A stretch of 54,428 nt of DNA from Bradyrhizobium lablabi (lineage in GTDB: Bacteria > Pseudomonadota > Alphaproteobacteria > Rhizobiales > Xanthobacteraceae): NCBI RefSeq assembly GCF_001440475.1, contig NZ_LLYB01000055.1:116807-171234 (forward strand), written 5' to 3'. A model generated the notes under the pieces. That model worked only from the letters and a program-made list of their open reading frames with translations, was not told the DNA's origin and searched no databases. Positions 26,472 through 32,594 of this stretch are shown here, in pieces. The translations under genes were made by a program, and so were the position numbers. The number at the start of each line of letters is the position of its first letter. Within the stretch, counting starts at the first letter, position 1.

Positions 26472-27467
26472 ATGATTTCCGACAGGCTGTTTCGAGGGAA
26501 GGCACTACGTCTCGGCGTCGCAGTCATCGCGATGGCGCTGGCTGCGGTGATGTCGAGCGCTGGCGCACAGCCATACCCGTCGCGGTCGATCACCATCCTG
26601 GTCGGCTATTCCGCGGGCGGGCAGGCCGATGCGCTGGCCCGGATCATCGGCAAGCAGCTCGGCGAGAACCTCAAAGTATCAGTCGTCATCGAGAACAAGA
26701 CGGGCGCCAACGGCATGATCGCGGCGCAGGCGGCCGCACGGTCCGAGCCTGACGGCTATACGGTTCTGATGGTGACGGATGCGATGGTCACGATCGATCC
26801 GCACCTCGCCACCAGCAACCATTTTGACCTTTCGACGGCGATGGAGCCGGTCGTCAACGTCTCATGGTCGCCGCTGCTGCTGGCCGCCGCCAACAATGTG
26901 CCGGCGAATTCGGTGGCCGAGCTGGTCGCGCTCGGCAAGCAGAAGACGCAGAATTTGAGTTTCGGCAGCTCGGGCAGCTCGACGCCGCACCGCCTCGCCG
27001 GTGAGATGCTGCAGAAGTCCGGCGGCTTCACCATGACCCACATCCCCTACAAGGGAACGGCGGCTTCGGTGAACGACCTCCTGGGAGGGCAGATCCCGCT
27101 GCTGTTCGGCGCGCCGACGGCGGTGGAGCCGCTGGCGACCGCGGGGAAGATCAAGGTGCTCGGCGTCACTTCGGAGAAGCGCTATCCGCTGCTGCCCAAT
27201 GTGCCCGCGATCAGCGAGACGTTCGAAGGCTTCAAGATCATCAGCTATATCGGCTTCATGCTGCCGAAGAAGACCCCGGCGCCCGTGATTGCCACGCTGA
27301 ACAAGGAAGTGAACCAGATCCTTGGCACAGACACGATGCGCGGCTGGCTGGACAAGCAGGGCATGGTCGCCGTCGGCGGCACGCCCGACGATTTCAAGCG
27401 CCAGATCGCGGTCGACTATCAGGCGCGCGGTGAGCTGGTTCGCGCGCTCGGCATTACGGCCGAGTGA
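26472..27467 (+). CDS. Bug/TctC-family tripartite tricarboxylate transporter substrate-binding protein
   Basis: A 331-residue periplasmic binding protein with a signal peptide ending SSAGAQ and GGGAGGAG-like ribosome-binding site. Bug family marks are the YPSRSITILVGYSAGGQADALAR start and VIENKTGANGMIAA. These proteins bind carboxylates and deliver them to TctAB-type permeases, none of which is encoded here; orphan Bug proteins are numerous in Bradyrhizobium-like and betaproteobacterial genomes. In this operon it probably scavenges the acid activated by the CoA transferase. Confidence 0.93.
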   Translation: MISDRLFRGKALRLGVAVIAMALAAVMSSAGAQPYPSRSITILVGYSAGGQADALARIIGKQLGENLKVSVVIENKTGANGMIAAQAAARSEPDGYTVLMVTDAMVTIDPHLATSNHFDLSTAMEPVVNVSWSPLLLAAANNVPANSVAELVALGKQKTQNLSFGSSGSSTPHRLAGEMLQKSGGFTMTHIPYKGTAASVNDLLGGQIPLLFGAPTAVEPLATAGKIKVLGVTSEKRYPLLPNVPAISETFEGFKIISYIGFMLPKKTPAPVIATLNKEVNQILGTDTMRGWLDKQGMVAVGGTPDDFKRQIAVDYQARGELVRALGITAE

Positions 27468-27493
27468 GAACGTGCTTGCCGTCGAGCGCTGCC

Positions 27494-27952
27494 TCAGGCG
27501 CTCTTTGATTTCTTCCGAGCGCGTGAGGTCGCGCGCGCCGAAACATTCAGCGCGGCGGCCTCGCGGATGAGCGCCTTCAACGCCTTTTCATCGATCTTGT
27601 CGCCCTGGTGGAAATCGATGGCGCGCCGGGTGTTGCCTTCGAGGCTGGAGTTGAAGAGGTCTGTCGGGTCGTCCAGTGCGGCACCCCTGGCGAAGGTCAT
27701 CTTCACGACCGCCTTGTAAGTCTCGCCGGTGCAGATGATGCCTTCGTGCTCCCACACCGGCACGCCGCGCCATTTCCACTCTTCGACCACGTCGGGAACT
27801 GCCTGCTTGATGATGCCCCGGATGCGCGCGAGCGTCTCGCCGCGCCAGTCGCCGAGCTCCTTGATCCGCGCATCGATGTGCTGAGCGGGAGAGCTTCCGC
27901 CTTTCGCTTCACTCGCGCCGCTCTTCTTTATCATCATGGTTTTATTCTTCAT
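27494..27952 (-). CDS. DUF1801 (YdhG-like) protein with basic tails
   Basis: A 152-residue protein starting at ATG 27952 (MKNKTMMIKKSG). The DUF1801 core spans about residues 25-130: RIKELGDWRGETLARIRGII, VVEEWKWRGVPVWEHEGIICT and the strand KAVVKMTFARGAALDD. The end is strongly basic (ARATSRARKKSKSA). DUF1801 includes the Bacillus frataxin-like protein YdhG; the biochemical role here is unknown. It is the last gene of the six-gene minus-strand run that begins with arsR at 30243, 43 bp after the DUF695-RraB gene. The open frame upstream to 28078 is ignored. Confidence 0.85.
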   Translation of the reverse strand: MKNKTMMIKKSGASEAKGGSSPAQHIDARIKELGDWRGETLARIRGIIKQAVPDVVEEWKWRGVPVWEHEGIICTGETYKAVVKMTFARGAALDDPTDLFNSSLEGNTRRAIDFHQGDKIDEKALKALIREAAALNVSARATSRARKKSKSA

Positions 27953-27995
27953 GGTTGTTGCCGATAACCTTCCGCGACCTTCGCTGACATTCGGT

Positions 27996-28736
27996 TCAGG
28001 GCGATACTTCGCAACCCCAGCCGTCGTATTCGCCGCCGAGCTCAGTAACCTTTCGAAACAACGGAACGACGGTCTCATCGATTCGTACGGGCTGATCTAT
28101 TCTGTAGAACTCGACGCGGAATTGGCCATTGGCGTCCGGCTCGTCGGGGGCGCTTTCGACGGTGAAACCCTCGCCTTGAACGTAACCTGCAAGCGCGGCT
28201 TGTGCCTTCGGGTTCGGAAGCAAGGCAAGGTGATCGATCTTGCGCTCGTTGCTCACGTTGTCGCCGTTCTTTTCCAGTTGCTGACAGACACGGCGGTTCA
28301 TGATGCGTTGAAAGTCAATTTCTGACGGGTACAAAAAGTCGAAATACGTCTGCCACTCCTGGTCCGCGCGGGTGCCCGTTTCGTACTCGTAGGCAGGAAA
28401 CTCTCGCATCGCGGCTTTGGCCGTCGTCTCGAAGTTTATGGGATCGGCAACATAGAAATAGAAATCCCTGTTTCCGCTGGACGTGTTTCGACCAACGAAG
28501 ACCGCCGCTCCATTCTCGACGATCTTTGCCGTTACGCGGTCTTCCAACGCAATGAGATCGTCGAACTCATCCTGGCTGGAGAGGCCGTCCTCCCGTGGGC
28601 GGAGCATCAAAACGCGGAGGTAACCCATCGTCGCATGACTTCTGATGGGAGCATCCTTGCTTATTCCCAAGTCGATAAAGATCGACGCCGGCTCGCCGTC
28701 GACGCGAAGAGAATAAAAGTCCCAGTCATCGCTCAT
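27996..28736 (-). CDS. DUF695 - RraB (RNase E inhibitor-like) fusion protein
   Basis: A 246-residue soluble protein. Residues about 1-130 match DUF695 (DDWDFYSLRVDGEPASIFIDLG to FYFYVADP). Residues about 150-240 match RraB, the regulator of RNase E activity B (RRVCQQLEKNGDNVSNERKI, then GYVQGEGFTVES and the strands near VEFYRIDQP). In E. coli RraB binds the RNase E scaffold and changes degradosome composition. The fused architecture is known in proteobacteria, but its target is not. It starts seven bases after the preceding DUF1801 gene, so co-expression is likely. Confidence 0.87.
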   Translation of the reverse strand: MSDDWDFYSLRVDGEPASIFIDLGISKDAPIRSHATMGYLRVLMLRPREDGLSSQDEFDDLIALEDRVTAKIVENGAAVFVGRNTSSGNRDFYFYVADPINFETTAKAAMREFPAYEYETGTRADQEWQTYFDFLYPSEIDFQRIMNRRVCQQLEKNGDNVSNERKIDHLALLPNPKAQAALAGYVQGEGFTVESAPDEPDANGQFRVEFYRIDQPVRIDETVVPLFRKVTELGGEYDGWGCEVSP

Positions 28737-28743
28737 GCATCAC

Positions 28744-29214
28744 TCACAATCGTTCGCCGGGCAATTGGCTCGCCTGCTTCACCCAGGCGACAAATTGCGC
28801 TTCGTCAAGGTCATCCTCATGGATGTCGAGATAGCGCACTTCCTTGTGCTTGGACTCGCCTGAGGGGACAGGGCGCAGCGAGGTGCCGCGGAAGAAAGTC
28901 ACTTTGACGTACTTGGTGAAGCAATGAAAGCTGAGGAACCAGGGGCCCTGTTCCTCGACACCATAAAACGGCGAATTCCATTTGACCGCCTTGTGCACGC
29001 CGGGGACGGTGCGCACGATGAGTGCGTCGAGCTGGCGCCCGAGGTCGCGCTTCCAGCCCGGCATGGCCGCGATGTAGGCCTGTACCGGCGCGTCGCCGTA
29101 TCCCTTCGCGATCTGAGGGTTGCCGCCCGAGAGCAACGCCGGCTTTGCAGCGGAAGGTTTGGCGGCGGCCTTCTTTGCGGCCTTTGCCGGTCTTTTCGAC
29201 GTTGTTTGTGCCAT
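28744..29214 (-). CDS. DUF1801 protein with a Lys/Ala-rich N-terminal tail
   Basis: A 156-residue protein starting at ATG 29214. Residues 1-27 are a lysine-alanine-proline tail (KRPAKAAKKAAAKPSAAKP) like those of histone H1-like bacterial proteins. The DUF1801 core follows: VQAYIAAMPGWKRDLGRQL, VPGVHKAVKWNSPFYGVEEQ and KYVKVTFFRGTSL. A tail of this type suggests contact with nucleic acid, which is inference. It sits between the small membrane protein (25 bp) and the DUF695-RraB gene (7 bp) in one operon. Confidence 0.87.
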   Translation of the reverse strand: MAQTTSKRPAKAAKKAAAKPSAAKPALLSGGNPQIAKGYGDAPVQAYIAAMPGWKRDLGRQLDALIVRTVPGVHKAVKWNSPFYGVEEQGPWFLSFHCFTKYVKVTFFRGTSLRPVPSGESKHKEVRYLDIHEDDLDEAQFVAWVKQASQLPGERL

Positions 29215-29239
29215 GGCGTTCAGTCCTGTCGACGACGCT

Positions 29240-29446
29240 TCAGCCGCTGCGCCATTTGGCGGCATAGGGCAGCGCGAACATGTACAGGCCGGTGAGCAGA
29301 AGCAAGATCAACGGCAGCAGCGCCAGCAGGCCCACCCAGACGGCTGGTTGCCCCTGCGTCATGGCGACGATGTTGGCGATGACGGCCACCGTGAAGGCAA
29401 TGGATAGCCAACGGTGGATCTGCCGTATCAGATTGTTCCAGTTCAA
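29240..29446 (-). CDS. Small two-helix membrane protein, TTG start
   Basis: A 68-residue membrane protein with helices WLSIAFTVAVIANIVAMT and WVGLLALLPLILLLLTGLYMFAL. The start is TTG 29446 (read MNWNNLIRQIHRW), because a near-perfect ribosome-binding site AAAGGAGGT (minus strand, 29459-29451) lies five bases before it. The in-frame ATG 11 codons upstream is before that site. No family name is certain; similar proteins accompany ArsR-SRPBCC pairs in Bradyrhizobium, as far as I recall. The gene is third in the six-gene operon. Confidence 0.8.
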   Translation of the reverse strand: MNWNNLIRQIHRWLSIAFTVAVIANIVAMTQGQPAVWVGLLALLPLILLLLTGLYMFALPYAAKWRSG

Positions 29447-29488
29447 TGAGACCTCCTTTGAAGACGAGTACAAGCGCAACGCGGTGGT

Positions 29489-29923
29489 TCAATCCGGCCG
29501 TGCCACCAGCTCTTCCAGTTTTTCGAAGAACTGCTTCCATCCGGCATGGGCGCCGCCATAGGCCTGCTTCTGATCTGGCCGGAAGCCGGTCTGCTCCATG
29601 CGCAGGAGGGTGCCGGTGCGCGTTGGCGTCAACGTGAAGGTCACCACGCTCTGCAGCGCGAAGGCCGCGTCGTCATGGTTGAAATTCCAGGTGTAGGACA
29701 GCGCCTTGTTCGGCTCGATGGCGAGCACCTCGCAGTCGAGCACGCCGCCCCATTCGCCGCGCAGATTGAAGCGGTGGCCGACGGCAGGCTTGAAGTCGTT
29801 CTTCATCAGCCACTCCTCGATCAGATGCGGCTGTGTGAGCGCGCGCCAGAGCTTTTCCGGCGGATGAGGCATCTCGCGTTCGACGACGACGGAACGCGTT
29901 TCGGTCGCAGCACTATTGATCAT
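29489..29923 (-). CDS. SRPBCC/AHSA1-family protein
   Basis: A 144-residue AHSA1-type helix-grip protein from ATG 29923, which overlaps the arsR stop as ATGA. Family features are EREMPHPPEKLWRALTQPHLIEEWL, the strand pair around GHRFNLRGEWGGVLDCEVL, SYTWNF, and a C-terminal cavity helix AGWKQFFEKLEELV. It is a second, divergent copy of the ArsR-SRPBCC pair also found at 21842-22623; the two SRPBCC proteins differ in most positions. The ligand is unknown. Confidence 0.92.
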   Translation of the reverse strand: MINSAATETRSVVVEREMPHPPEKLWRALTQPHLIEEWLMKNDFKPAVGHRFNLRGEWGGVLDCEVLAIEPNKALSYTWNFNHDDAAFALQSVVTFTLTPTRTGTLLRMEQTGFRPDQKQAYGGAHAGWKQFFEKLEELVARPD

Positions 29924-30243
29924 TGGTCCATCCGTTTGAGCAGGTCTTCGAGATCGTCGAACCGCCGCTGCCAAAACCCCGCCATCTCGCTGGTCCAGTC
30001 GATCAGCGGGGCGAGGGCGCCGAGCTGCGCGCTGTAGTGCGTTTGCCGGCCTTCATGGCGGTCGCGCACCAGCCCGGCCTGCTTCAGCACGCCGAGATGT
30101 TTTGAGACGGCCGGCTGCGAGATGCCGGCCCGGGCCGTAAGCGCACCAACGGTCTGCTCGCCTTCGCGGCATAGGCGCTCGAAGATCGCCCGGCGGGTCG
30201 GATCGGCGAGAGTTCGAAAGAGCACGTCGTGGGTGTTTGGCAT
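29920..30243 (-). CDS. ArsR-family transcriptional regulator (non-metal type)
   Basis: A 107-residue winged-helix regulator: LFRTLADPTRRAIFERL, recognition helix region ARAGISQPAVSKHLGVLKQAG, wing RHEGRQTHYSA, dimer helix near WQRRFDDLEDLLKRMDQ. No Cys is present in the alpha-3 region, so arsenic or metal sensing of the classic type is excluded. Tandem palindromes at 30253-30283 overlap its own promoter, so autorepression is very likely. It opens the operon arsR-SRPBCC-membrane protein-DUF1801-DUF695/RraB-DUF1801. Confidence 0.94.
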   Translation of the reverse strand: MPNTHDVLFRTLADPTRRAIFERLCREGEQTVGALTARAGISQPAVSKHLGVLKQAGLVRDRHEGRQTHYSAQLGALAPLIDWTSEMAGFWQRRFDDLEDLLKRMDQ

Positions 30244-30252
30244 CGGAGATCG

Positions 30253-30283
30253 ATAACCTTTGGGTTATTGGTTATCTATAACC
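30253..30283. promoter_or_regulatory. Tandem ATAACC/GGTTAT operator of the arsR operon
   Basis: Two inverted repeats lie side by side: ATAACC-TTTG-GGTTAT (30253-30268) and GGTTAT-CT-ATAACC (30270-30283). Both use the same hexamer. They end ten bases before the arsR start and cover the -10 region and predicted transcription start. Confidence 0.8.
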
Positions 30284-30304
30284 GCGGAGCTATGGATTGG
30301 TCAA
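30275..30304 (-). promoter_or_regulatory. Promoter of the minus-strand arsR operon
   Basis: On the minus strand TTGACC (30304-30299) and TATAGA (30280-30275) are separated by 18 bp. The -10 lies inside the second operator palindrome, and the start site would fall near 30268, inside the first. A bound ArsR dimer would therefore exclude polymerase. Confidence 0.65.
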
Positions 30305-30478
30305 GCCCGGAACGTGCTTGTAAGGTGGATTTTCAAGCTCCGCAAGAAAGGCAGTTTGGCGGGGTCTCTATCCGTGGCAGGTGGGCATATCCCGTTGGTT
30401 ATGTATCGTCTGGAATCTGATGGTCCGTTGTGGCGGAGCGGGACGCTCATATATTGAACCTCCGATCGGGAGAGTTCG

Positions 30479-31114
30479 ATGGAAGCGACCAGCCGCAAGG
30501 CCCATTGGGACAACGTCTACACGACGAAGGGCGAGAACGAGGTCAGCTGGTTTCAGCAAAGCGCGGCGCCTTCGCTCGACCTGATCGTGCAGGCGGGCGC
30601 AACGGACGAGTCCGCCATCATCGACATCGGCGGCGGCGCGTCGCGGCTGGTCGACAGTCTCGTCGAGCAGGGCTTTGAGGATGTCACGGTGCTCGACCTG
30701 TCCGCCGCGGCCTTGACCGTCGCGCGCGGCCGGCTTGAGAGTCATCTCGGCGCCGGCGCAGACAAGGTCAGGTGGATCGTCGCTGATGTGACGACCTGGA
30801 AGCCGGCGAGGGTCTACGATATCTGGCATGACCGGGCCGCGTTCCACTTTCTCACCGACGCCAGCGACCGCGAAGCCTACATCGCCCGCCTGGGGGATGG
30901 CCTGAGGATCGGCGGTCACGCCATCATTGCCACCTTCGCGCCCGACGGCCCGGAAAAGTGCAGCGGCCTGCCAGTCGCGCGCTATGACGGCGAAAGTCTC
31001 GGACGGACCCTCGGCGCCGCGTATCAGCTGCTGCACACAGAGCGGCACGAGCACGCGACGCCCTGGGGCGCGCGGCAGGCCTTCCAGTTCAGCATCTTCA
31101 GGCGCGAGTTCTGA
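30479..31114 (+). CDS. Class I SAM-dependent methyltransferase
   Basis: A 211-residue methyltransferase of the Methyltransf_25/TehB-like kind. It starts at ATG 30479 with GGGAGAG upstream. HWDNVYTTKGENEVSWFQ is a common N-terminal cap; motif I is AIIDIGGGASRLVDSL, motif II VLDLSAAALTVAR, and motif III lies around WIVADVTTW with DIWHDRAAFHFL. The C-terminal half has GLRIGGHAIIATFAPDGP. Substrate is unknown; relatives in resistance clusters methylate metalloids or thiols, and copper genes lie next door, but no link is shown. Confidence 0.9.
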   Translation: MEATSRKAHWDNVYTTKGENEVSWFQQSAAPSLDLIVQAGATDESAIIDIGGGASRLVDSLVEQGFEDVTVLDLSAAALTVARGRLESHLGAGADKVRWIVADVTTWKPARVYDIWHDRAAFHFLTDASDREAYIARLGDGLRIGGHAIIATFAPDGPEKCSGLPVARYDGESLGRTLGAAYQLLHTERHEHATPWGARQAFQFSIFRREF

Positions 31115-31122
31115 TCGCCGTC

Positions 31123-31527
31123 CTAATGCGCCATGCCGCGGGCGACTTCCTGACAGGCCTCCATGCAGCGGCGGCAGCTTTCGGCGCAGATGCGGCAATG
31201 TTCATGCATGGCGGCGTGCTTCTGGCATTCCTCCGCGCACAGCCGGCAGGCGGCGGCGCAGACGCTGAGCATGCGGCGCATCACTTCGTCGTCGGAGCCG
31301 GTCCGGCGGGTCATGATGCGGCCGGTGATGTTGCAGATGTCGGCGCAATCGAGATCCAGCCGGATGCACTGGGTCAATTCCTGCACCATGCGCTCGGACA
31401 GGCAGGCATCCGCACAGGAAGTGCAGATCTGGGCGCAGGAGTAGCATTCCTCGATGCAGCGGATCAGGGCGTCGTTGACCTCGCCCTGGACGGCCGGGTG
31501 GGTGCCGATCATTTCGCGGGCATGCAT
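31123..31527 (-). CDS. Four-helix-bundle copper storage protein (Csp3-like)
   Basis: A 134-residue protein with 18 cysteines spaced on one face of each helix: RCIEECYSCAQICTSCADAC, QCIRLDLDCADIC, VCAAACRLCAEEC and HCRICAESCRRCMEAC. This is the Csp pattern, in which Cys line the core of a four-helix bundle and hold many Cu(I) ions. There is no signal peptide, which fits cytosolic Csp3 and not the exported Csp1. It is divergent from a copper-efflux-type operon starting near 31.7 kb. Start ATG 31527 has AAGGAG upstream. Confidence 0.93.
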   Translation of the reverse strand: MHAREMIGTHPAVQGEVNDALIRCIEECYSCAQICTSCADACLSERMVQELTQCIRLDLDCADICNITGRIMTRRTGSDDEVMRRMLSVCAAACRLCAEECQKHAAMHEHCRICAESCRRCMEACQEVARGMAH

Positions 31528-31634
31528 GGCTTAAACTCCTTGGCTGAAGGCGGACCGCTACCGGGGGCGGCCATCCCTTCAAGTCGCGGCAATCAAAAAT
31601 GTTCTGACCGGCCCGAATTCGGGCTCGGGGATGG

Positions 31635-31662
31635 TTGCGACCTTGCTCCGCCTGTTTATGTT
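31635..31662 (+). promoter_or_regulatory. Possible promoter of the copper-efflux operon
   Basis: TTGCGA (31635-31640) and TATGTT (31657-31662) are 16 bp apart in the gap between the divergent csp gene and the operon. Spacing and boxes are acceptable but not strong, and no clear CueR dyad is seen. Confidence 0.35.
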
Positions 31663-31731
31663 AAGGAAACCCGCGACTTCGTGATGGAACTTCGCTTCCC
31701 ATCACGGGCCTTGGTATGCGAAACTGGCGCC

Positions 31732-32103
31732 GTGAAACGTTCGATCCATCTTTGCCGGCTGCTGGCGGTCCTCGTGATCGTCGGCCTCGTCATCGCCCCG
31801 CTTACGGCGCGGGCGAATACGACTGGCATGGCATCGATGGCGATGACGTCGATGGCCGATGACGCCGCCATGTCCGACGACATGCCGTGCTGCCCGGATA
31901 AATCGGTGCCGGCCGATTGCGACCAGTGCCCGTTGATGGCGCTGTGCGTGTCGACGACGTTGCAGGCGCCGCTGTCGGCCGGCGTCACCGAAATCCGGCC
32001 CGTGACGCTTCGAACGCTGCTCCCCGGCAGCGATCCCGAAGTGGAAGGCGTTGGATATTCGCCTCCGCCCAAACCTCCCCGATCCCTGGTCCTTTCGGCG
32101 TAA
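31732..32103 (+). CDS. Small secreted Cys/Met-rich protein upstream of Cus-type efflux genes
   Basis: A 123-residue exported protein. GTG 31732 gives a clean signal peptide (MKRSIHLCRLLAVLVIVG... ending LTARA); an in-frame ATG at 31684 would add 16 residues before it. The mature region is rich in Met (TGMASMAMTSMADDAAMSDDM) and Cys (MPCCPDKSVPADCDQCPLMALC), a composition suited to Cu(I) or Ag(I) binding. It ends in a proline-rich stretch. I recognise no named family. It leads the set FixH/YtkA-like, CusB, CusA and probably acts in the periplasm. Confidence 0.75.
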   Translation: MKRSIHLCRLLAVLVIVGLVIAPLTARANTTGMASMAMTSMADDAAMSDDMPCCPDKSVPADCDQCPLMALCVSTTLQAPLSAGVTEIRPVTLRTLLPGSDPEVEGVGYSPPPKPPRSLVLSA

Positions 32104-32186
32104 CGCCGAATCGTGCGCGGCGCCTTGCGGCGCGCGTGCCCCATGCCGCCATGGCGCGGCTGACCCAGGAAATCGAGGATATTACG

Positions 32187-32594
32187 ATGAAGCCCATTCC
32201 GTTTTCGCGCGGCCTGCGGGTCGCGCTGACCGGTGCTGCCCTGAGCTGCGCCGCCACCGTCGCGTTCGCCGACATCAAGGATTACGAATTCAAACTGGTC
32301 GAGCCGACCGTCAAGGTCGGCCCCGGCCAGACCATCGCGGTCAAGCTGGAAGACAAGCGGACAGGAAAGGCCGTGCCCGACGCGGTGATCTTTGCGACGC
32401 GTCTGGATATGGCGCCGGATGCCATGCAGGAGATGGTGAGCGAGCTGACGCCGCTGCCGGGATCGGAGCCGGGCACCTATCGCTTCAAGGCCGATTTCAC
32501 CATGGCCGGCCGCTGGCAGCTATCGCTCGGCGCCAAGGTGCAGGGCGAAACCGGCACGGTTGACAACAAGCTCGTCATTCAGGCCGACAAATGA
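32187..32594 (+). CDS. FixH/YtkA-like secreted protein
   Basis: A 135-residue periplasmic protein with a signal peptide ending AFADIK. The rest is a single immunoglobulin-like beta domain: YEFKLVEPTVKVGPGQTIAV, VIFATRLDMAPDAMQEM, then PGTYRFKADFTMAGRWQL, the typical FixH/YtkA end (G-x-W and paired strands). Such domains occur beside copper transport systems and may carry metal. The stop overlaps the CusB-type start (ATGA at 32591), so translation is coupled with the efflux adaptor. Met is frequent in the loop DMAPDAMQEM, consistent with Cu(I). Confidence 0.82.
   Translation: MKPIPFSRGLRVALTGAALSCAATVAFADIKDYEFKLVEPTVKVGPGQTIAVKLEDKRTGKAVPDAVIFATRLDMAPDAMQEMVSELTPLPGSEPGTYRFKADFTMAGRWQLSLGAKVQGETGTVDNKLVIQADK

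Noticed and set aside
30229..30457. Short plus-strand frames in the gap before the methyltransferase
   Set aside because: They cross the arsR operator and promoter, and lack ribosome-binding sites and motifs.
31126..31731. In-frame N-terminal extension of the Cys/Met-rich secreted protein
   Set aside because: It runs antisense through the Csp3-like gene and would destroy the signal peptide.
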